Of a stretch of 6,425 bases of DNA, positions 1-5,519 are shown piece by piece. How positions within the stretch are numbered: position 1 is the stretch's first letter; each line of letters begins with the position of its first letter. The position numbers were made by a program, and so were the translations under genes. The notes below the pieces were generated by a model. That model ran no database searches. It was not told the DNA's origin and saw only the letters and a program-made list of their open reading frames with translations. The stretch is from Crocinitomicaceae bacterium (GTDB taxonomy: Bacteria; Bacteroidota; Bacteroidia; Flavobacteriales_D; Crocinitomicaceae), in assembly GCA_024643585.1 (NCBI GenBank), contig JAHEMP010000139.1, positions 1 through 6,425 of the forward strand, written 5' to 3'.

Positions 1-1554
1 TGTATCCTGAATTGGGTATTGCACCAAAGAATCAGGATAAGGCAATTGAGGGTCTTGAATTTGTGATTGACAATCGGGCATGAATGTGTAGCTTTTTATC
101 AATCTTACGAGCAATTGATTGAGTGTTTCCACTTCAAATTTATCAGTTGTTGGAGCCATATGAGACCCTCCAACGCCACTATGATTCGTTAAAAAAGTAT
201 AGGTTCCATTTGTACCCAAAGCCAAAATCCGCATTAAATATTCGGTGCTTTTGTCTGTACCGCTTGAACCAATTGGAATTATACGCACACCTTTTTTAGC
301 TGCTAATCGCATTAGTTTTTCTAGTTTTTCTTTTACTTCTGGAGTATTGTGTGGAGGGGCGTCAAGCATCAGAAACAACAATCGTGTTCGGGCATCTTCG
401 CTCCATTCTAACTCGTTTAAAGCCGTTTCCAAAGCTGATTCCACTGCTTCTGGTCTGTCGCCTCCACCTTTTGCTGTTTGTTCATCTATATAGGAGTTGG
501 CTTCGGTTAATACTCGAGTAAATGGCATTTTTCGTGTCAAATATTCGTCCGTAGAATCGCGATAGAATACATTCGCAAATCGGAATATTAATTCATCGTC
601 AACTTTTTTGGAGTCAAAAATTATTTGTTTGATTTCGTTTTGCAAGAAGCGCAGTTCATCACCCATGGACCCTGTAGCGTCAAAAACAAATGCAATATCG
701 ACGATTTGTGATTGCTCACAATCAATTTTCAAAGTAGCGTGATTGATACCGTCTTCGAACATTTTTATTCGATCGATACGTTCTTTAACACCGTTTTTTT
801 CAATTTCAATTTTGAGTTTACCTTTGACTTCAGGATTTTCGTTTTTTATGGTTAACCACAATTCGGCTTTTCCCGTATTGTCACTTTTGGTCTCAAAAAT
901 GTTTTTCCCATCGTTCAGTAATCGAACTGTAGCATTTGCAATTGGAATTCCATCCGAATTTTGAAGTTGAACAGTGTATCTGCCTCTTGGAAATAGGTTC
1001 CATGCTTTTACCGTATAGGCAAATTCATTTTTTGCATAATTGTTCCAGAGCGACCATTTTGAAAAGTCGTTCACTTCACCAGCTGTTAATGGTCCAGAAT
1101 TTTCTTTTTTAGATTTGAATTCGGCGTATTTTTTACCCATTTCCGACATGCCAGATACTACATCTTTTGTCCTTGTGTCTGAACTAAGTTCAACGTGATA
1201 GGCTTCTGCTTTGGCAATTTCCTTTCTCATTTTTGAACTACCTTCTGCGGTTTCTTTCACTTTGAAATCATCCACTTCATTCCCTCTCACCACGATAGTC
1301 TTTGAAACGGGGGCATACCCATCGTATTTTAGAACACAACGGTAGGTTCCTGTGTCCAATTTAACATTGAAATTGCCCATTTCATCGGTCAAAACGCTTT
1401 TCACTAATTTTTTCCCTCGGTAAATGTCTACGTTTCCATATTTCATCACCACTTTTTTCCCTTCGTGAACGGTATTCATATTACCAGATATCGATTGAGC
1501 ACTAGAAGCGAAATGAAGAATTGAAAAAATAAGTAGTATAAAAATGCGTGTCAT
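1..1554 (-). CDS. Exported vWA-domain protein with N-terminal regulatory-like beta domain (3' end outside window)
   Basis: The frame is open from the ATG at 1554-1552 to the left edge, giving 518 residues without a stop; the C-terminus is missing. Residues 1-19 form a signal peptide with a hydrophobic core and a probable cut after ASSA (no lipobox). Residues about 20-85 resemble a carboxypeptidase-regulatory-like beta domain (TDEMGNFNVKLDTGTY, then YDGYAPVSK). Residues about 170-240 form a second beta region (AGEVNDFSKWSLWNN, PRGRYTVQLQ, DNTGKAELW), a pattern seen next to vWA domains in Bacteroidota. The vWA domain spans about 284-480: the MIDAS-type motif DATGSMG at 292-298 (DxTxS variant of DxSxS), GGGDRPEAV at 363-371 and LMLDAPPH at 395-402. 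This indicates divalent-metal-dependent protein or ligand binding outside the cytoplasm. The ligand is unknown and no secretion tail is visible because the end is cut off. A terminator of the upstream EF-hand gene lies between the two genes, so this gene probably has its own promoter in 1555-1669. Confidence 0.9.
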   Translation of the reverse strand, partial: MTRIFILLIFSILHFASSAQSISGNMNTVHEGKKVVMKYGNVDIYRGKKLVKSVLTDEMGNFNVKLDTGTYRCVLKYDGYAPVSKTIVVRGNEVDDFKVKETAEGSSKMRKEIAKAEAYHVELSSDTRTKDVVSGMSEMGKKYAEFKSKKENSGPLTAGEVNDFSKWSLWNNYAKNEFAYTVKAWNLFPRGRYTVQLQNSDGIPIANATVRLLNDGKNIFETKSDNTGKAELWLTIKNENPEVKGKLKIEIEKNGVKERIDRIKMFEDGINHATLKIDCEQSQIVDIAFVFDATGSMGDELRFLQNEIKQIIFDSKKVDDELIFRFANVFYRDSTDEYLTRKMPFTRVLTEANSYIDEQTAKGGGDRPEAVESALETALNELEWSEDARTRLLFLMLDAPPHNTPEVKEKLEKLMRLAAKKGVRIIPIGSSGTDKSTEYLMRILALGTNGTYTFLTNHSGVGGSHMAPTTDKFEVETLNQLLVRLIKSYTFMPDCQSQIQDPQLPYPDSLVQYPIQDT

Positions 1555-1669
1555 AACGTATGGTTTTGTTATTGCTCTGTACACGTCAAATTAGATTAGG
1601 TTCAAAATTCAATCCATGAATCCTTGAAGATTTGGTAGGCGAATTTGCGATAGCGCTGAAAACTAAAGC

Positions 1670-1714
1670 AATTAAAAAGAAAAAACGCCTTTCTCAAATG
1701 ATATGAAAAAGGCG
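1670..1714 (-). terminator. Intrinsic terminator after the EF-hand gene
   Basis: Read on the minus strand, CGCCTTT (1714-1708) pairs with AAAGGCG (1692-1686) across a 15-base loop and is followed directly by a T-rich tract (TTTTTTCTTTTT, about 1685-1674). The hairpin begins 24 bases after the EF-hand stop codon. Stem, loop and T-tract order fit a rho-independent terminator for minus-strand transcription. It separates the EF-hand gene from the vWA gene. Confidence 0.85.
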
Positions 1715-1738
1715 CTGATCAACAAATGTTTTTGAATA

Positions 1739-2305
1739 TTACTTTGTCTTTTTATCTTTTTTAGGCTTTTTATCTTTTTTCTCTTCGTTCATTTTTTTTG
1801 CCTTCATGTATTCTTCTTCCGTCAATCGACCATCACCATTTAAATCCATTTTTTTAAAACGGTTTTCTTGGTCTTTTGCATGTTCGTCATTTGACTTTTT
1901 CAATTCATCCAAAGTGATTACTCCGTCTTTGTTCAAATCCTTTTTGTCAAATTTTTTGTTTGAAGAATCATCGTCTTCCCGTTCATTATCTCCCTTTTTA
2001 GGTGATTGGTCTTCTTTTTTATCTTTTTGACCTTCTTTTTGTTTCATGAACTCTTCTTTGGTCACCCTTCCGTCAGCATTAACATCCATTTTTTTAAAAC
2101 GATTTTCTTGATCTTTTGCGTTTGCACCTTCCGCTTTTTTCATTTCGTCAAGGGTAAGAACACCGTCTTTGTTTTTGTCCATTTTCGCAAAATGTTCCTC
2201 AGGTGTGTGCTTTGGTTTTTCCTTTTCTTTCTTTGCATCTTGAGCGTTTACCGTTCCCATCGCCATCATCCCAAAGGCTACTAGTGCTAATTTTAAATTT
2301 TTCAT
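1739..2305 (-). CDS. Exported lysine-rich protein with four EF-hands
   Basis: This 188-residue protein starts at ATG 2305-2303 and has a clear signal peptide (residues 1-21, probable cut after TVNA), so it acts outside the cytoplasm. Four canonical 12-residue EF-hand loops are visible at 43-54 (DKNKDGVLTLDE), 74-85 (DVNADGRVTKEE), 123-134 (DLNKDGVITLDE) and 154-165 (DLNGDGRLTEEE). Each has D at positions 1 and 5, N at 3, G at 6 and E at 12, so all four should bind calcium. The two pairs are copies of each other, exactly 80 residues apart, sharing AKDQENRFKKMD. They are joined by a charged linker (about 91-118) and followed by a Lys-rich tail (about 169-188). No enzyme domain is present. A role as calcium buffer, calcium-responsive binding protein or envelope stabiliser is inference. 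A terminator follows the stop codon, and the gene appears monocistronic. Confidence 0.9.
   Translation of the reverse strand: MKNLKLALVAFGMMAMGTVNAQDAKKEKEKPKHTPEEHFAKMDKNKDGVLTLDEMKKAEGANAKDQENRFKKMDVNADGRVTKEEFMKQKEGQKDKKEDQSPKKGDNEREDDDSSNKKFDKKDLNKDGVITLDELKKSNDEHAKDQENRFKKMDLNGDGRLTEEEYMKAKKMNEEKKDKKPKKDKKTK
1796..2179 (-). repeat. Internal tandem duplication (EF-hand pair), 240-base period
   Basis: The EF1-EF2 segment (2036-2179) and the EF3-EF4 segment (1796-1939) are related copies offset by exactly 240 bases. The best conserved DNA block is 2084-2119 against 1844-1879, with 34 of 36 bases identical; the two differences are synonymous. The linker between the copies has diverged into a low-complexity acidic/lysine stretch. 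Confidence 0.85.
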
Positions 2306-2379
2306 CTTATAAAGTTTTATTTAGTTGTTGATTTTCAACTTTCGTGCCAAGTTAAAAAAAGTATATTATTTGTAATGCC

Positions 2380-2402
2380 AAAATTCTTTAAATGAGAATT
2401 TT
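2380..2402. terminator. AT-rich hairpin after the reductase gene, possible weak terminator
   Basis: AAAATTCT (2380-2387) pairs perfectly with AGAATTTT (2395-2402) around a 7-base loop, starting 15 bases past the stop of the RibD-C-like gene. The arms are A/T-rich at their outer ends, so the U-run is inside the stem and there is no separate long T-tract. It may terminate minus-strand transcription weakly or protect the 3' end. It lies 75 bases upstream of the EF-hand start, so it could alternatively sit within that gene's promoter region. Confidence 0.35.
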
Positions 2403-2417
2403 AAGATAGAAATTAGG

Positions 2418-2966
2418 TTATGTAGTTAATCTCCGGAAATGATTTTGAACGACTTTTCCCAAGAATATTTGCGTAGATATACATTCAAAATCCAAAGTTG
2501 CATTTAGGTTCGAAAACAAGAGTTTTCCACCGCCCAACAATTTTGGAATAATGGTAATAATCATATCGTCAATCAAATCTTCATTCAAAAAACTCTGAAT
2601 GGTTTCGCCTCCATCGACGTACACATGGTGGTAACCTTGGCGATGTATTTCCGCTAATACTTGTGTCAAAGAACCTTTTACCAATTGAACGTTATCCTTA
2701 TATTTTTGAGGAATTTCAGACATCGTGCGACTCAATACAAAAACAGGCTTGTCGTAAGGCCAATCTATGTCAAACCCACAAACGGTTTCGAAAGTCGTAC
2801 GTCCCATAATCAGCGCATCGATTCCAGATATGAATTTCGAATAACCCATATCGTCGTTATCTGGATTTGGAATTTCGTGCAACCAATCAATTTTCCCATC
2901 TCTGTCGGCAATGCAGCCATCTAGGCTAGTGGCAATGAATATGGAGTTTTTTTGAATACTCGACAT
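2418..2966 (-). CDS. Standalone RibD C-terminal / dihydrofolate-reductase-like protein
   Basis: This 182-residue protein spans a complete RibD-C/DHFR-like fold and has no deaminase domain, so it is not a full RibD. Visible family motifs are the first strand and loop FIATSLDGCIAD (10-21), ALIMGRTTFE (51-60), KPVFVLSR (73-80), VYVDGGETIQSFL (115-127, with the Gly-Gly typical of the NADPH-phosphate-binding turn) and IIPKLLGGGKLLF (139-151). Family knowledge suggests a cytosolic NAD(P)H-dependent reductase of the YyaP/YwjB type; the substrate is not known for most members, and neither riboflavin synthesis nor folate reduction should be assumed. There is no signal peptide. It lies 55 bases downstream of the lipoprotein gene and could be co-transcribed with it. 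The ATG at 2966 is preferred because the first beta strand follows within a few residues. Confidence 0.85.
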   Translation of the reverse strand: MSSIQKNSIFIATSLDGCIADRDGKIDWLHEIPNPDNDDMGYSKFISGIDALIMGRTTFETVCGFDIDWPYDKPVFVLSRTMSEIPQKYKDNVQLVKGSLTQVLAEIHRQGYHHVYVDGGETIQSFLNEDLIDDMIITIIPKLLGGGKLLFSNLNATLDFECISTQIFLGKVVQNHFRRLTT

Positions 2967-3021
2967 TTTTGAATAAATATAAATTTATAATTTCAGCAAA
3001 ACTTGAGCGCATCTATTAACC

Positions 3022-3645
3022 TTAAAATTCGGCATTTGAATAAATATTATCACTGTTTGCATAGAAGATTTTAATTTTTCCTTCGGGCGCCAAACGAGCA
3101 TTTTCTTGAACTTGACGAATCAAATTTTTACTTTGTCTTCCCATAAAGCGATTCCAGTGAACGATAACTAAATATTCGTAATTGCCACAATAATTTGACT
3201 TTGTGGTTATCGGGATTAAATACTCAAAATGCTTGGTGAAGTTCAATAATGTATCAAGTTGGGTTCTATTCTCAGGAGGAAATTGGTCAAAAACGCCGAA
3301 TTTGTTCCATTTCAAGTTTGGAAAACCACCGACTGAACAATTTACATGATAAGAAATCAGTCTCCCAGTAGAATCAAAATACAGGGCTTGCAACGGTTGC
3401 AGGTGATTATTCTGTTGATTTTTATACACAGATGAATCCATGCCTAAGATATACGACACATAAGCCGTATCCAGTTCATACGCATCTTCTGGAGAAATAC
3501 CATATTTTATACCTTGACTAATAATTTCTTCATGGGTCAAGATTTTACCTTTTTTTAAACCCATTACTTTCATTAATATTCCTGAGCAGCTCGAGAAAAG
3601 AACGAGTGTAAAAGCAAGGATGAGGTATTTGAGTTTGTCGAACAT
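3022..3645 (-). CDS. Uncharacterised lipoprotein
   Basis: The frame is open from an ATG at 3693, but the ATG at 3645-3643 is the better start. It puts a lysine-containing n-region, a hydrophobic core and the lipobox LFSSC in the right places, with lipidation expected at Cys20; the upstream 16 residues would disrupt this. The product is then 207 residues and probably membrane-anchored by lipid. I do not recognise a named family. After the anchor there is a helical region (about 37-75), a beta-rich middle (85-120), and a C-terminal beta-alpha-beta segment: strand YLVIVHW (158-164), helix about 170-185, strand KIKIFYAN (190-197). This layout is reminiscent of a thioredoxin-like or Rossmann-like half, but no CxxC is present. 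Cys103 and Cys153 could form a disulfide. Function is unknown. The next gene starts 55 bases downstream. Confidence 0.75.
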   Translation of the reverse strand: MFDKLKYLILAFTLVLFSSCSGILMKVMGLKKGKILTHEEIISQGIKYGISPEDAYELDTAYVSYILGMDSSVYKNQQNNHLQPLQALYFDSTGRLISYHVNCSVGGFPNLKWNKFGVFDQFPPENRTQLDTLLNFTKHFEYLIPITTKSNYCGNYEYLVIVHWNRFMGRQSKNLIRQVQENARLAPEGKIKIFYANSDNIYSNAEF

Positions 3646-3704
3646 CTTGAGGTAAATATAGAAAAGAAGTTGCAAAATATTCCTTGAGCTCACAGTTGAT
3701 TAAA

Positions 3705-3762
3705 TTATGTTTTAACCAACTTCAGGTCGCTTTTCTGCAATAGGCTTTGTTATTCATTGAAC
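3705..3762 (+). repeat. Intergenic repeat, copy B
   Basis: This copy lies between the CIA30 gene and the lipoprotein gene. It contains TTATGTTTTAACCAAC (3705-3720) and GCAATAGGCTTTGTT (3737-3751). Both blocks recur in the same order and orientation in copy A (4351-4394) on the other side of the CIA30 gene. In copy B the blocks are separated by a 16-base spacer; in copy A by 2 bases. Part of the element also folds (see the separate hairpin entry). No coding potential is seen. The origin is unknown: a dispersed short repeat or a decayed recombination site are both possible. Confidence 0.5.
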
Positions 3763-3775
3763 AATGACCCAAGTT
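3718..3775. other. Two-step imperfect hairpin in the CIA30-lipoprotein gap
   Basis: AACTT (3718-3722) pairs with AAGTT (3771-3775) and GGTC (3725-3728) pairs with GACC (3766-3769), with CA opposite C unpaired between them. Inside, TTGTT (3747-3751) pairs with AACAA (3760-3764) around an 8-base loop. It overlaps repeat copy B. There is no flanking T-tract, so it is not a typical terminator. Whether it folds in vivo is unknown. Confidence 0.35.
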
Positions 3776-3807
3776 ACAAGTAGAAATTTGTTCTTTACGG
3801 ATCGTGT

Positions 3808-4338
3808 TTATTTCAGCTCAATTTTATCTATCAACAGCTTGAATTTTTCTTCGGTTTTATTGCCAATCAAAAAAGCAATTTCTTCCATGTAATCCTTAGA
3901 AAAATTAGGCATGTCTAGTTTTCTACCTCTGAAAGATGGATACATATCTTTTAGATTAATTTGAACTTCTTCCCATTCACCAGAAGTAGAGAAAGTATAG
4001 ATATAGGAATAATAATCTTCGGAATTGGATTTTATACGAAATTGATAATTTTTGCCATCACCCTTAATTTTCAAGATGATTTTAGTGTATTCTTTAATTG
4101 GTGATTTTTCAAACTGGTAACGAACAGAGGAGAAGCCTCCATTATTTTTCAACGATACCGCACCCTCGAAAACACCATTTCCATCAGAATTTAATTTAAA
4201 TGTACCGGATGATTTCCCTCCCATCACAACATCATCAATAATTATCCAGTTTTTAATATCGGAATTCTTGTCAAACTCAAAGATTAGATAAGATGGCATG
4301 GAGGAGAATAAAAGAAGGGTTAAGATTAAATATTTCAT
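3808..4338 (-). CDS. Exported CIA30-family (complex I intermediate-associated protein 30-like) protein
   Basis: This 176-residue protein covers a single CIA30-like beta-sandwich domain. Family motifs seen are W31 followed by DDVVMGGKSSG (35-45), FEGAVSLKNNGGFSSVR (57-73), IKGDGKNYQFRIK (91-103), YSYIYTFSTSGEWEEV (110-125) and a final strand KLLIDKIELK (167-176). The eukaryotic relative NDUFAF1 helps assemble mitochondrial complex I, but bacterial members are widespread and their role is not established; the fold resembles carbohydrate-binding beta-sandwich modules. No complex I genes are present here, so the name should not be read as function. Residues 1-20 form a hydrophobic leader (MKYLILTLLLFSS) that suggests export, although no clean cleavage site is visible. 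The gene stands alone between gap and the lipoprotein gene, bracketed by the two copies of the intergenic repeat. Confidence 0.85.
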   Translation of the reverse strand: MKYLILTLLLFSSMPSYLIFEFDKNSDIKNWIIIDDVVMGGKSSGTFKLNSDGNGVFEGAVSLKNNGGFSSVRYQFEKSPIKEYTKIILKIKGDGKNYQFRIKSNSEDYYSYIYTFSTSGEWEEVQINLKDMYPSFRGRKLDMPNFSKDYMEEIAFLIGNKTEEKFKLLIDKIELK

Positions 4339-4350
4339 TGCGATTGTATA

Positions 4351-4394
4351 TTATAGTTTTAACAACTCGCATTAGTGCTTTGTTTAGCGTTAAC
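4351..4394 (+). repeat. Intergenic repeat, copy A
   Basis: This copy lies between gap and the CIA30 gene. It contains TTATAGTTTTAACAAC (4351-4366) and GCATTAGTGCTTTGTT (4369-4384), matching copy B (3705-3762) in order and orientation, with one-base indels and one substitution in the shared blocks. It ends GCGTTAAC, which can pair in part with the CGC and AA of the first half. Its minus strand is also the leader region of the CIA30 gene. Confidence 0.5.
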
Positions 4395-4415
4395 TATATT
4401 TTACTCCATGCTATC

Positions 4416-5411
4416 CTACAAGCTTGCAGAATATTCTAGTAAATCGACAATTTTTGATGAGTAGCCGTATTCGTTATCGTACCAAGCAACAACTTTAACG
4501 AAATTTTCGGTAAGAGAAATTCCTGCGTTGGCATCAAAAACGGAAATGCAAGTCTCTCCAACGAAATCTTGGGAAACGACCATATCCTCAGTATAACCTA
4601 GGATTCCTTTCAACTCATTTTCAGAAGCATGTTTCATGACACGACAAATTTCTTCGTAAGAGGCACCTTTTTTAATATTGACAGTGAGATCGACTGCAGA
4701 AACATCCATTGTTGGCACCCTAAACGCCATGCCTGTCAACTTTCCATTTAGGGAAGGAATGACTTTTCCTACTGCTTTTGCTGCTCCTGTAGAGGATGGA
4801 ATGATATTGTGTAAAGCCGCTCTTCCACCTCGCCAGTCTTTTAAAGAAGGTCCGTCAACTGTGTTTTGAGTTGAAGTTGTTGCATGAATAGTCGTCATTA
4901 ACCCATCGGTTATTTCAAAGTTTTCGTGTAACACCTTCGCGAGTGGTGCCAGACAATTGGTTGTGCAAGAAGCATTAGAGAAAATGGTATCTGTTACTTT
5001 CAATTCTTTGTGATTTACACCCATGACAAACATAGGAGCGTCCTCAGAAGGTGCTGAGATGATTACTTTTTTCGCTCCGCCTGCAATGTGCTTTTGAGCA
5101 GTGTTTATCGTTTTGAATATACCGGTACAATCAATAACATACTCTGCATCCACTTCATCCCATTTTAAATCAGCGGGATCTCTTTCTGACGTCACTCGAA
5201 TTTCTTTTCCATTGACTATAAGTTTGCCGTCTTTTACACGCACTTCACCTTCAAACCTTCCGTGAACAGAATCGTATTTTAGCATATATGCTAAATAATC
5301 CGCATCCAATAAATCATTTATTGCAACCACCTCTACATTTTCACGCAAAGCAGCAATTCGTAGGACTAATCGGCCAATTCTACCAAAACCATTAATACCA
5401 ATTTTTATCAT
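4416..5411 (-). CDS. gap: Glyceraldehyde-3-phosphate dehydrogenase, type I
   Basis: This cytosolic glycolytic enzyme oxidises and phosphorylates glyceraldehyde 3-phosphate to 1,3-bisphosphoglycerate using NAD. The frame extends upstream to 5453, but the ATG at 5411-5409 gives the family's N-terminus (MIKIGINGFGRIGR) directly and the standard length of 331 residues. Residues match canonical numbering: NAD-binding GxGxxG in GINGFGRIG (5-13), D33 in IND for NAD preference, catalytic Cys149 in SNASCTTNCLAP (145-156), His176 in TTIHATTSTQ, the phosphate-site region GRAALHNIIPSSTGAAKAVG (196-215), FRVPT (230-234) and WYDNEYGYS (310-318). Similarity is to the E. coli GapA type. It looks intact and functional. 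The stop is TAG. The gene is separated from its neighbours by 107 bases upstream and 77 downstream, so it is probably transcribed alone. No phylum-type promoter could be fixed with confidence in the upstream gap. Confidence 0.98.
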   Translation of the reverse strand: MIKIGINGFGRIGRLVLRIAALRENVEVVAINDLLDADYLAYMLKYDSVHGRFEGEVRVKDGKLIVNGKEIRVTSERDPADLKWDEVDAEYVIDCTGIFKTINTAQKHIAGGAKKVIISAPSEDAPMFVMGVNHKELKVTDTIFSNASCTTNCLAPLAKVLHENFEITDGLMTTIHATTSTQNTVDGPSLKDWRGGRAALHNIIPSSTGAAKAVGKVIPSLNGKLTGMAFRVPTMDVSAVDLTVNIKKGASYEEICRVMKHASENELKGILGYTEDMVVSQDFVGETCISVFDANAGISLTENFVKVVAWYDNEYGYSSKIVDLLEYSASL

Positions 5412-5500
5412 AATGTCTTTTTGTTCAATTGTTTTTAGTAAAACGTCAAGCAATTTTGCCGTGTTTTATTGAAGTTGAAAAATTCATTTTAGTGGTGAAG

Positions 5501-5519
5501 ATTCTTTTGACAAAAGAAT
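5501..5519. other. Perfect 9-base-arm palindrome touching the GH16 stop codon
   Basis: ATTCTTTTG (5501-5509) and CAAAAGAAT (5511-5519) are exact inverted repeats around one central base. The last base overlaps the first base of the TAA stop triplet as read on the plus strand (5519-5521). On the minus strand it forms a hairpin right at the end of the glycoside hydrolase message. No T-tract follows immediately, although a TTTTT run lies about 20 bases beyond. It may be a weak terminator, a 3'-end stabiliser or a binding site. Confidence 0.5.

Noticed and set aside
245..964. Plus-strand open frames at 245-493 and 743-964
   Set aside because: They lie antisense within the vWA gene, whose minus-strand frame is continuous with clear domain motifs; their translations are low-complexity and lack domains.
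1806..2284. Plus-strand Phe/Ser-rich open frames opposite the EF-hand gene
   Set aside because: These are the complement of the lysine- and aspartate-rich EF-hand coding sequence; apparent hydrophobicity is a by-product of AAA/GAA codons read backwards.
2661..2924. Plus-strand open frame opposite the RibD-C-like gene
   Set aside because: No recognisable motif, and fully antisense to a well-supported gene.
2967..3000. TATATTTA-like boxes upstream of the reductase, lipoprotein and EF-hand genes as Bacteroidota promoters (TTTG and TAnnTTTG)
   Set aside because: Partial -7 boxes exist, but the distance to the nearest TTTG-like -33 box is 12-15 bases rather than about 17-23, and such AT-rich matches are expected by chance. 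The 12-base palindrome TATAAATTTATA at 2978-2989 is likewise simple AT-rich sequence.
3646..3693. Upstream ATG extending the lipoprotein by 16 residues
   Set aside because: The longer start would place a second hydrophobic stretch before the lysine-containing n-region and move the lipobox cysteine to residue 36, atypical for a lipoprotein signal.
4351..4394. Calling copy A an integron attC site
   Set aside because: It is only about 44 bases long, both core sites miss the consensus by one base, the arms pair poorly and no integrase is present in the window; kept only as one hypothesis for the repeat.
5412..5453. Upstream ATG extending gap by 14 residues
   Set aside because: Family members begin right at the MIKIGINGFGR strand and the canonical catalytic numbering (Cys149, His176) fits the shorter start.
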